Assembly: GCA_017562135.1 (NCBI GenBank)
Contig: QEYB01001456.1
Location: 1 to 64,000 of the forward strand
Source of the DNA: Dipylidium caninum
Taxonomy: Eukaryota > Platyhelminthes > Cestoda > Cyclophyllidea > Dipylidiidae
DNA length: 64,000 nucleotides
Direction of reading: 5' to 3'
The notes beneath the pieces were generated by a model. The model was not told where the DNA came from. It saw only the letters and a program-made list of their open reading frames with translations, and did no database searches. Position 1 is the stretch's first letter. Every line of letters starts with the position of its first letter. Both the position numbers and the translations under genes were made by a program. Shown here piece by piece: positions 37,534-48,566 of the stretch.

Positions 37534-38711
37534 CTACTTGTCAATTCGGCATTCTTTCTTCATCCCTCCTCCATCCAAATTGGGGATTTCAACCTCGTTT
37601 GATGTATTGCTGCCAGAATTTATTATTTCGCCATCCGAGTGGAAATGTTGGTGTTTTTGAGCTGCCACAAAAAAGGGTTGGTTACAATTATTGTTGGTGT
37701 CGTTTACATATTCCCCGTTAAAGGCTGAATTAGGAGTTTGCCTTATTTGTTGATGATGGGAGGATACCTTGGAGGACCAATTATTCGTGAGGAGGCCCGA
37801 GTAGAAGTCCGTGGGGGCTATAGCGGAAGGATTAGAGAAGAGGTTGTTGGACGATGGTGGCGGGGGTAGAGGAGACGGAGGAAGAGGAGGTGGTGGAGGA
37901 GGAGGAGGAGAAGTTGACTGAACAGATGCTGAGGGGTAGTTAAATCTTGTTTGGGGCGATGACTGCTGATAACATCTATCGTTAAACCACACTGAATCAA
38001 ATCCGCCGCCTTCATCATAAAATCTTTTCACTGGTCCTGAAAGAGGCGCCATTCCAGTAGTCTTTGTGGGACCAGACGGCGGTGGCAGATACTTTGGGAA
38101 AAATGGCAAAAACCGCGTTGACATAATTGGATCTGCATCGACCCCAGTCACATCGAAGCCGTGACGGCTCGTACAAAACTGTGTGGATTCCTGGTTTCTC
38201 ATGGAAAAGTTTTGGTTTGTAATTGTCAGGATCGGCGGTTCCGAAAGTCGCTGCTTGTTGCCTGGCAAACAATGTTCTTTCTTCCACTTCATTCGGCGGT
38301 TCTGGAACCATATTTTTATCTGCCGCTCGGACAAACTTAGTGTGTGAGCAATTTCGAGACGCCGCTTCCTTGTCAGATACTTATTGTAATGGAACTCTTT
38401 TTCGAGTTCAAGTATCTGCTGCCTAGTGTAAGCTGTGCGGGTACGCTTAGGGTCACAGGAAGAGCCTACCAATTCCAAACTCATCTCATCGCCTCCTGGA
38501 CCGCTTGCGACATCGCTATCTTCACTGCCCTGGTTCAAGGAGTCCACTGATTCGGACATATTTTCCATTTTGTCGCAATCGGAGAAGGCTTTCTTTGATG
38601 AGACCACCTCATCTTCCAGCAATCGTTTGCGACTTTTCGTACATTCAGTTGATTTTTGAGGGTTAGGGTTCATTTGTTTGCCCGGTTTTAGCGGAGTCTG
38701 AGTTACAAGAC
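37534..38711 (-). CDS. Hox4: Hox4 exon 2 (homeodomain exon)
   Basis: It begins with about 85 residues of Ser- and acid-rich linker, then the homeodomain encoded by about 38451-38272. Helix 3 has the canonical WFQNRR with Gln50 and Asn51, and basic KR residues occupy the N-terminal arm. The tail of about 245 residues contains a Pro run near residues 560-577 and an Asn/His-rich end. The stop is TAG at 37536-37534. Another phase-compatible acceptor (TTGGTAG|GCTCTT, exon start 38467) lies just before the homeodomain; using it would delete most of the linker. Confidence 0.9.
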
Positions 38712-41700
38712 CTACGAAGATAAAGGTAACTGGTTAACTGAGATGGTGTTTTCATCCTACCGACGTTATTAGTCAACGCCGCCGCACAGGCTGTTTTCTC
38801 GAGTTTGTTATATCCAACTACTGTCCCGTCGTAGTGCGTACGCGTGTCCATCCGTCTGCCCTCGACATCGCAGCCTGGCGTAACGGCGTGTGTGTGTATG
38901 TGTGTGTTTGTCTGTGCGCACAGGGCCTGCGAAGGCGAGCTAGACTCAGCCTAAACATTTGACTACTTTTTATCCTCATGGTGTTTGTGGTAAAACAGTT
39001 GTGTGCCCGTGTCGATGAGACCTGTCGGATTCTGGTTTAATACTTTTTTGTACACTCTTTGATCAGTTGAATCGGACTAAGAGGCAGCTGATTACCCCAC
39101 TTTAAAGAAAATTAATCGAGGGTCATAGCGGCGTAAACAAACAAATGAATATTTGATATAATAAAGAACAGTACTGCATGTCCTGGCTGTCGGCAATTAG
39201 TGATTGGTCAGCCAGACGAGTGGACTTTCTTGATGGGGCGGAAGGACTCCCCGGCCTTATCGAATTGGCTGTTGGATGCTATTAAGATGGGAAAAAGCTT
39301 CACACAGTGTGTGTGTGTGTGTGTGCTTGCTGGATGTGCTTGTTCCTACTACAATCAAATTCCTCAAACAAGACAGGTCGTCACATGGCCCTGAAGGCGT
39401 AACAAAATCCACACTTTTATAGTATCGTTTTGGATATTTTATTATCTTAAAGCTGACCACCTAAGTGGTCGATTCCGTTGTTCTGCGTGTACGGTTGATA
39501 ACCAGCGGAAGCATCAAAGCAGTGGATGAGAGGGAAAGAGCAGGAGCAGGAAAGGGGAGGAGGAAGGAGGAGGAGGAGGTGGTGGTGGCGGCGGCAGTGG
39601 TGGCCACGAGAGGATGGGCAGTCGGGACGGTCACAGAAACAAAAAGCAGAGCACTGGACACTCGTGTTCGTGGTTGCTACCACGTGCCCTGTATACGGGT
39701 GGACTCGGACGGCAAATCTGGCTGACTAGCAGCTGCTTTTACGCGGTTCCTTTTGTTAACGTTTACAAACTCCACACACTTCTAATTTTCTCTTCCTGAG
39801 GGGAACTGATTGCATACAATTTCCTATGTTCATGTCCACGGGTGTGATGCGGCCGCCAACTTTGTGGTTATCTGACCTGGCAAGACAGATTTCATCCCAA
39901 TTATATGGTTAGTTTACAGAAGAGTGTGACAGACGGTGTGAAAAACTTGCGGAACACTAGCGTAACTCGTTTGAAAGGTGTGTTGCTAGCGGGGGTTAGA
40001 GGACAACAGATGAAACTACGTTGGTGTTTTGGCTATCGGACCTTGCCTGACTACTTTTTAGCTCTTTCTAATTATCCGCCTGCTTTTCACTGAGTAACAG
40101 ACTTTACAAAACGCCTATCAGCCGAGTACGTGAAACTTATTTTACTACTCGCTTCGACAGGCGAAATATCCTGCCTTCATAATGTCCATTTAGAAATGGT
40201 CTTTGCAGGGTGGAACTAGTTTATGCGAACTGTCGGTTAGTGTCCTGTCAGTAGGGTTAACTCTATGGTCAATGCTTGTGTCATCCATTTTAGCACTGAT
40301 TATTTTTCCCACTTCAACATTGACTGCGTGCGCTCACATCCCAACGACATTACCCGGAACGACGTGAAGCCGTTCAAGGGTTGAGGCTCATTTCTGATGG
40401 AGCAGTTAGGAAAGAAATTAAACGTATGAAGGACGTAGTAAGACTATTGGAAGGAGATTGACGCGTCTAAAATGACAATCATGGCGTGAATTTGCGACCC
40501 AGTGGTAGAGGGGTTGTAGATGGTTCCAGACCAAGGTGTCCCTGCCTGTGCGACGGAAGAGACAGGCCGGTGGGGCAGGAGGCCCGGGGTAGGCGAGGAG
40601 GAGTGCGCGAGCAGAGGTGGATGGAAAAGGACCCACCAATATTGACATAAAAAATAGGCTAACGGGCTTTGCCTGAACTTGCAGTTGGTGCTGCTTCGGT
40701 ACAACCACCGACCGCTTTTTTCTCTCCCGCAGAAATTAGTATACTGGGTGCTTCTCTGGTCGATGCTAAATGCCACAGTCGGGCGACTAGAACGGCAAAC
40801 GTTGGCATGCGTATAGTGTAGGCTCATTTGGAAAGGCGCGAGTTCGTTGAAAAGTCAGAGGTTTGCATTTGCGCTTTTCTAAAGTACAAACACTGGGTAC
40901 ATAAGGGTCTTTTCGGATAAACCCATATTTTCCTCTTGTCGATCGTGTATGCCATTATTTGCATTTGAGAGTCAAGTGAGCAGATGTGTTAAATTGGAAG
41001 GCGGGAGTTCACACTCTCGGAACCAGTCTGTATACGACCTAAAGCATGGCTCTACGAAGAATGAGGTGATATGTGGAGATTTCCTTAGACATCCGTTTTG
41101 TCTGAGACCGAGACAACAACGAAAAGGTTATTTTGAGAAAGCCAACAATCCTAGCCTCTGGGCTGCACTGTAACAACCCAAACCAAAGTGGTAAACATCT
41201 AGTATGGCGATAGTGGAAGTTCAGTTTGCGAAAATGTTTAAGCTGTAAGTGAAAAGTTTTAAGCATTACTTGGGAAAACCTTCAATACAAAATGATGTTT
41301 CCGTATGAGAGTCAGCCAGTTAAAAATCTCTAAAAATTTTTCTTCCCTTGAAATTAAACGATGTCGCATTTCCACGAATTGGCATGCAACTAGCAATTCA
41401 ATTTTGTTAATTATTCGACTTCGGTCCTCCGCATGCCTGGCCTTGCTTTCAATTCAATTGTTTTTTGAATTCGTTGCACGCGGAGTAAGCCTTCCAATGC
41501 GGAGTTCGCATCGTACAGTTCTGTCAATCACGGGGCGAAGCGTGGACCCAGTCGCCTGGACTCTCGCTTGCGCGATGGCAAGATGGGGGCCTGCAAGTTC
41601 TCGCCATGTTACATAGAGCTGATGGAGGAATGGCTATTTTGCTATGGACCTTTCATGATGTGTCTGCTCTTGCTGTCAAATCAGTGGCCAAGGGGGCGTT

Positions 41701-44700
41701 CCTAGCGAGGTATACCGGAACAAAAGGCTCTAAATATCTTGCTTTTCTCGGGGCAGCTGTCTGAATCACCTCGATTCAGGAAAGGTGGGAGGGGTTTATG
41801 TAATTGACCGGACCAGACAGTAGGAGACTCTGAAAAGCCGATTATACTAAAGGGTAAACTTCAAGCCGTCGGCGTGTTTGCCACTGTGCAGGCGATCGGG
41901 CGCTCAGACGCTCAGACGCTCAGACGTGCATGCCACTTTCCGTCCGATAATCAAAGTGCCCGACAGGCGCAGGCACAAACACGCTTTCGCCTCCACACAC
42001 ACATACACACTCGCATTCCACTTATTTCCTTGCAAGCATTTGCGCAGCTGGAGGCATACACGTCAAGATGTTGTCTTCGTTTCTCTGGCCGCCGTTTATA
42101 TTACAATTTTCCTCCATAATAAGCATCTGCGTCCGCAAACAACCCAAAATATTTTCGCAATTGCAGCAAAGTAGGTAGTTATAGTACATTGGCTGTGAAG
42201 TGGTCTCAACTTTGTGTGCTGGATTAACGCGAACAAAAATATTTCCTTTCAGTGTGGCGTAGTAGGCGTAAGACATGTGGCGCAAGAAGTGATTGAGCCC
42301 CCGAGCCACTACAACTATCCGTCACCTAGAATAAGGCAGAAGTGATCTCTGGCCGAGGGACTCTCTCCCTTAATATATAGTCAGAGACTCACTTAAAGGG
42401 CAGCGTTTTCTAGGTCTTACTGTGTGCAGAGCCAAGGGGCGAGGGGCTGGCTGTGACACTGTTAAGTGTAACTTGCTCGCAAGGCGGGATGAGTGCGAGG
42501 ATGAATTTTGAATGAAAAGACTGTGGATGAAAAGCACTGTGCATATCTTTTGGTTGCATACCAGAGTTCCCCTTAATTATAAATAATCCCTACGAAGATG
42601 GAAACAATGTACATTTAGGCATTTTCCCCTACCAGCTAAAAAGATGTTCGCGAATGCATATACCTCAATAGAGATCGACAGCAATGCGACTATGGGTAGG
42701 AGGAAGCTTTGGTGAAGATGGTGGTACACGAGCTCTACTGCGCTTTCGAGTGAACGAGGGGGGAAGGGACCAGGCAGGAGGAGGTTACGTCCGAAGGTGA
42801 GAGGATTTTGGCGTCCGTTCGAATCTCACTGATATCTGAGTCTACGCGTGAGACAATAAGAGCGGCCGAATTGAAGTGAGCCTTGTAATTCCAGCCCAAC
42901 AGGCCCACCTGTGTGGAAGGTGGGTCTGCCGAAGAAAGGGAAGTCGCATGATTAATCATTAACTGCGTCACTGTGAGTCACCGTGTCTCTAGTCTCGAAA
43001 CGTCCACTTTGACAGCACATTTGTGGGATCAGGTAAAAGTGCACAAGCGTGGACACGATGAGTGTGGAGCTTTGCGATGGCCCCGAGTCAACAGTGAGGA
43101 GGTAGACGAAAGGAGGCCACCAAGTAACGAGACTTGGGGGAAGAGACTGGGCAATTGCCGCTGCCGAGCCAACTACGTAAGACGGACTTATTGTAGCATC
43201 CCACTTAGTAAATTTACCTCAGCTGCGTACAGGTAGGGAGGAAAAAACTTTTCTTTGCTTGGTGTATGAGTGATTCAGCCCCTTAAAAGTCGTCCTTATA
43301 AGGATAAGATGTGCTCGTTGTCGCTGGTGCCAACTAGTTTTTAACAAACTTCGCCGAAAGTCGATCACTCTCCGTTCCGATTTGGTCAGCGCCTATGCTT
43401 TAAGCCTTGTTTCTGACAACTTATGAGGGTGCATTTTCGTAACTCTCGTCTACTTGATCTTCTTGTTAGTAAGAGGTGGAAAACTCTGTTCCACAATGAT
43501 AGAGCTCCAGAATCGCACAAGTGGCACAGTGTCCACCTGCGAAGTAGAAAAACAAATGAACAGTCGTCGTGTTGTAGAGAATTCGTGGTGGCACCCGTTT
43601 CGCGGGAGCCTTCCATACTCCTCGATTAAGTGAAGGATAACAAGGACCCCAAAATGTGATTGTTGACTGATCATGCATCGACCTTCGTCATTTACTGTCT
43701 ACCAGCAATCGAGTCATTTCTTTCCAGGGAGCCTAGTGCTACGGGAAAAGACATGAATTGCCAGTGACGATTCTGCACCTATTCGCAAAAAACTGTAGAG
43801 GGATTACGGAACGTATTAGCATTGCCCCTTCTCCTCCTCCTACTCCCCCACTTAGTTCTGCCACTACAACGTATTTTTGCGCATCAGTAATACGAAAGAT
43901 TGTCAATTTTGTGTGCAAGTATTTAGGTGCGGAAAATTCGCTCCCCATCATTCAGTCCGTTGGCGTTTCCAGTGGGAGTAAGTCATTAGAGAAGCTGAGG
44001 ATCCACGCAACCTACATCCATGCGCTGGACTAGGCGGGAGTGTTTGAGAGAGGAGCCGTAGTAGGGTGGATGCAATTATAAAGTGGGACATGATCTCCTC
44101 AGTAGTCCAGGTGAGCTACGAGCATTTCCACTTTTGACCACAAATAAACGCCTGTGTCTAGTTGGTGCACGATGAGGGAGTGGAAATCACTATTTGAACG
44201 GCGGTCAACAGAAAGGAAATTTTTCCGTACAATAACTTTAGCGCTATCTTTTGGGCTTATCTCAGGTGATGCAAAAGCACTGTTTAGGAGCCGGAAGAAT
44301 GCCCTGCTAGGCTATCACTGACTATTGTCCAAAGGGAGAGTCAACTGAATGGGACGGTAAGAAATGGTCCATCCTGAATATACAGGGTGTATAGGCGGCA
44401 CTTCCCTACTTTTAAGGAAATGACAAGACTGCTTCCACTGACCTCAGAGGACGAAGTGACTCTACCATGATTATACATAATTGTGATTTTCCTGACGACT
44501 GAATGCCACAATAGACAGTGTCACGCGTCGAGGTCTAACTTAACAAACAAATTCAATGTTGGAAGAAGCGGAACGCAGACTGGGACTCGACAGCCAAGAG
44601 GTGTTATGAACGCATGTCCGGCCGCGGTGCTTTGGCGATGGCTGCGACGTGCTGCTAGGGAAATTGTGCTTTGGTGCTAGGACACTAGATGGGCTGTTGC

Positions 44701-47700
44701 ATTCTGCGCACCACGCTCTACGGTAGTTGGTGTGATCTTCTTCAGCTGGCCGCCATCCGAGGCATTTCTTTTCCAAGCCAGCGCATTCTCCATTGATATA
44801 GATAATTAGTACTCAACCGACGGTTGAGTGAAAAGAGCAGATTTTCAAAGGGAGGCCAACGTGGTTATTATGGTGATTAAAGCTCGTCAGACGTCAATTT
44901 AGACATCCCGTACTGGCATATTGCGAAAATGAGATACTAGAAAGTCAGCATTGCATTACCATTGCTGAATGAAGTCATTGGAGGCACGATAGTGAATGTC
45001 TGAGGGAACTGAAGGACCACTAGACTGTCCGATGAAATGGAGTGCCTTGACACCTGTCCCAGAGCATGTGACGAGAGAAATCACAATGAATGCGGGTATG
45101 AGGTTGTCTTAACAACGGCAAAGTGAGTGAATAGTTGTACAAAAACTTTTCCAATGATGTCCGCCACAATGCACAAAAAGTATGAAGTTGTACACCACCT
45201 AAAAAGCTAATATACCACAGCACTTCCAAGTTTGCAGAGGTGAGTGTGTGCCTACATATGCAGAAGTGGGTGTATTGTTTAAGTTTCACTTTACCGGATA
45301 TGCAAGTTGGCGTCACACAAGTGCATAAGGAGATGAAAGGGACGCTTTCTATTCTATGTCCTCCTTTTATCTGCCAACCTCGAATAATGCAAGTATGACC
45401 TTCTTCGATAAAACACCCCGCCACCAGCAAAAATCTTGTCTTCTGCCTCCTCAGATCGTATTGGAAACATAGAGACACTGTTCGCCCAACTCACTTCAGT
45501 TTTTTGCTATAGTTAGCAGGATTTCTGGAGCTCGTGCATAGCTTGCCCATAGACCTCCACCACTGGTGTTTTGCAGAACCCCTATCTCAGTCCTATTAAG
45601 GAGTGTACATTTGGCAAAAAATTGACCAAAATTTCTAACGTCTGAAACTGTCATCTTTTATGCCTAAAGAGCTTATCCTCAGCCAAGATGGAAATATCTA
45701 GCCACATCGAGTGATATTCTGTCAACCCAACAACCTTCAAATCCAGACGAAGTGACACAGGATTCTCCGTGAACTCACACCAGGTTTCGAACTCTATCCG
45801 CCACAGATTTAGCACATTGTTTTCATACTATGAATAGATAAGAAAAAGTAATCTGGCCTCCCCATACGTCTCGAATGCGTCATCCGGCCGTCTTTTTTTG
45901 AAACGTGTGTCGACTTTCCCAGAAGGACCTGTCGACAGTTAAGCGCCAGTTACTCCAACTAGCTGGCAAATCCGACACAAGGATTTCTGCGCACCTGTCC
46001 TATCGAACAATGTAAAGGTCAGAAAAATACTGATCGGCTAAGACTGTCTTTTGACGCCCAGTGAAGGGCGTTTTCTAAAAGGGTCCCCGAACAGCCGTTG
46101 TGCAGGGGTTTATGGGAGTTCACTCTCAAGGGTAAAGGTTGCCCACAAGTGCAAGAGCACATCAATCATTACTTACAGTAAGTCGTCACCTACTTTAGAC
46201 TAGAAAATAAAAACTGAAGACCCACACACCGGCGTGAAGGGCAGTAAGACAGAGGTAAACCCCAAACAAGTTGCCTCTCAGTGAAGTAAGGGAAAATACA
46301 GAGAGGAGAAGGAGGACACACAGTGACAAGGCCTAATGACGCCCTGGCATGGTTAAAGGCCATCGTCGTGCCTTAGGAAATTTTGTTTTAATTTGTTGCA
46401 AGTTCATGTAAAAGTAGAGGTTGCTACCGTCAACTGCAAAGTCTGATATGAAAGAGACCAAACTGCTCAACTTAAATAGCGACGCCAATTGTTCTGGCAG
46501 TCTGACGAGTTTATCAGGAATTGGAAGACATGAAGGAAGTAATTGGACGAATAGGATGGGTAGCGCTGATCTCTCCCTGTCTTGAAGGTTATTGCCAGAG
46601 AGTCATTCAGACATTAAGTCTTTCCACTTTTTAGGTAGTAGAATTTATAAGGAAGGGTGAAAAAATGGTGGAATGACGGCCTTTCCTCTCCACTTAAAAG
46701 AAGATGTTCGATGTGTTTACTATCCTGTCTTATGGACCTAATGTGAATATTTAGTAACGGAAAGCTTGAAGGTTTCTACACACAAGAACATCGCTATGAC
46801 TTTAGGACAGAAGTTAATCCAATCCCCTTGTTCCTCGGTTAAAGCACTCTGTTGTCTAATTACACTAAAATTAAAATTTCTGCCTAAAGTGAAGGTGCAG
46901 ACACAGTCGGAATCTGTTCAATTTACCGAAATACGTCCACAGGACGCTCGTATGACTTCAGGCCTTATTACGCTGCTCTCTGTGGGCAGCATATTGTCAC
47001 TTAATAATAAACTTCTAAGAGCGCGGAGAATTGCCTATTGGCGCCAGCGATTGTCGTATTATACCATTTATACCATTTCGGAAAAGTGGAGTACTACATG
47101 CGACTGACCTATAATGCCTGGGGCGCCGGATGGGGGCTCGGGAGCGGCTCCCTCGAGGCGTCACTGAATAGCGCGGCAGTCACTGATGTGTCATACCCAA
47201 GTGCACAGTAAGAAAAATGAAAATGTTTTAATGCCGGCCCCAAACTATGATTACGATGGATGTGCAAGAGGATATCAGCTATTATGGACCAACATAAACA
47301 GATAATTAGGAGGGCGTTGAGTCACGCCTTTTCCTTTTAGACCACCTCCGCACAAAACAGGTTAATGGAGTTAGGGGATTAACGGAACCCTAGCTAAAAC
47401 GAGGCTCCCCGTTGTTGCCCGCTTTACCGTCGCCTTGGTGATCGTATGGTTAGGTAAAAGGAGACGCACCTTTTGAGTGTACTCGCTTCATCCACGGGTA
47501 AATTATCGCAGTCGAACCGGGATTGCCGCTCTGAAGTCGATTATTTACGGCTTTGCCACCATTATCGCTGTCAATATTCGTGGAAACTGTCGACGAAAGC
47601 GGATTTTGCGATTGCATTGCCGTATGTGCTGGCGTAGAGATTTTTCTGAAATTCTCCTCCAAATGGGCGTAGGCGGGTTCGGGGTGCATCTGAGGCATCA

Positions 47701-48343
47701 AAGGAGTTGGGTGCCCCACTTGAGCGTTGGAATGCGATGAGGTGTATTCATATCCTCTTCCTATATCCCCAGTAACTCCCTCTTGCGATTCGTCCTCCTT
47801 GGGGAATGTCATGGAGGTTGTCTGCTGCGGATGAGATGAAGATATTGAAAATGCTGTTTCCATGGGATAATAATCTGTGGGCGGACTTCGCAGAAATTGT
47901 GCAGTAGGAGTTACGTCAAATCCCTCAGCAGTGCCATAGTAATCGCCTTTGACGCTATTAAACGCACCCGGAGCATCGGTAACTGGTAAGGCTCTTGTTT
48001 GAAGGTCAATTAGCCTCTTTGATGATTGGACATTGCGGAGAAAATCGACTGGTGATGCCTTTCGCAGGCTCTCCGGAGAGCTCTCATTGTATGCAGAAGA
48101 GGATTGGGGAGGGTAGTACATCGAAGTTGCCCGATTGTCAAACGGTCCGTTATGGGAGTGGTCAAGAGTTGTTGACGTTTCCAGCATTTCCTGTAAGTGG
48201 TGTAACTGTTGATGCCGTTGCTGATGCACGGGGATAGGGGGATTGAGAGGGAGTGCTTTGTGAGCAGTAGGCTGTAGAGGAAGCGAAAAGAGGGTAGATG
48301 TGCTGTTACTGTGGCGATTGAGATCACCGCTATCTGCGTCCAT
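37534..48343 (-). CDS. Hox4: Hox4/Deformed-type homeobox protein, two exons, 683 aa
   Basis: The gene joins exon 1 (48343-47470) to exon 2 (38711-37534). The donor AAAAG|GTGCGT and acceptor CTTCGTAG|GTCTTG are in matching phase 1, so the junction codon becomes GGT (Gly292) and the frame stays open for 683 residues. YPWM lies at 282-285 and the homeodomain at about 379-438. The family is called from [19 protein letters not shown], the [18 protein letters not shown] helix 1 region, and the LPGNK motif after the homeodomain, which mirrors LPNTK of Deformed/Hox4 proteins. Hox4 proteins are nuclear, sequence-specific transcription factors of anterior-posterior patterning that bind DNA with PBX/Exd through YPWM. 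This protein is longer than typical Hox4 (around 250-590 residues). In-frame TGA at 48412-48410 with no ATG in between supports the chosen start. Exon boundaries are predicted, not confirmed by transcripts. Confidence 0.9.
39307..39325. repeat. TG microsatellite
   Basis: About nine TG units on the plus strand inside the Hox4 intron. Confidence 0.85.
39546..39606. repeat. AGG/GGT triplet-rich tract
   Basis: GGA-type triplets grade into GGT and GGC triplets inside the Hox4 intron. Apparent Glu/Arg or Ser/Pro-rich frames here are repeat translation. Confidence 0.8.
41901..41924. repeat. Three tandem copies of CGCTCAGA
   Basis: Three exact head-to-tail 8-base copies within the Hox4 intron, next to a CA-rich segment (41975-42010). 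Confidence 0.85.
47470..48343 (-). CDS. Hox4: Hox4 exon 1 (hexapeptide exon)
   Basis: It encodes residues 1-291 plus one base of the next codon. It is rich in Ser, Pro, Gln and His, including a His/Gln cluster near residues 35-48, and carries YPWM followed by KRVHSK just before the donor. In vertebrate and insect Hox4 the matching text is YPWMKKVH/YPWMKKIH, which supports the family call. I do not see the short N-terminal Hox motif (MSSFL-like). Reading past the donor gives only GASPFT and a stop, so splicing is required to reach the homeodomain. Confidence 0.9.
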
Positions 48344-48397
48344 GCGCGGCGCTAGATCGGTCTTCGCTATTTTGATGCTCCTGTTGACAGTAATTTG

Positions 48398-48409
48398 TAT
48401 ACGCGTATA
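48398..48409. promoter_or_regulatory. Palindrome TATACGCGTATA upstream of Hox4
   Basis: A perfect 12-base palindrome 55 bases upstream of the Hox4 start codon. It could lie in the 5'UTR or the promoter. Its role is unknown. Confidence 0.3.
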
Positions 48410-48552
48410 TCACTCGTGTCTTTCTGTCCTTGCTGCGAAATTGACCATCAATCACAAGTGAAGTTAACCCCAGTAACCAATGGCTTTTATGGCCGTTTAG
48501 GACAACGAATGACGTCCTCCTTGACAAGTCTATTGGCCAGCTGATAAATGCG

Positions 48553-48566
48553 CACGTGCGCACGTG
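48553..48566. promoter_or_regulatory. Paired CACGTG E-boxes upstream of Hox4
   Basis: Two CACGTG palindromes with starts 8 bases apart (48553 and 48561) lie about 210 bases upstream of the Hox4 start codon, in a GC-rich context with further CGCGTG/CACGCG-like words at 48589-48602. They could bind bHLH-zip factors. This is inference only. Confidence 0.35.

Larger units (their letters stand above)
38712..47469 (-). other. Hox4 intron, 8758 bases
   Basis: It runs from GTGCGT at the exon 1 border to a pyrimidine-rich TTTATCTTCGTAG at the exon 2 border. No gene is seen inside on either strand. It contains a TG run (39307), an AGG/GGT repeat (39555) and a triplicated 8-base repeat (41901). It may hold enhancers or small exons that I cannot recognise. 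Confidence 0.75.
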
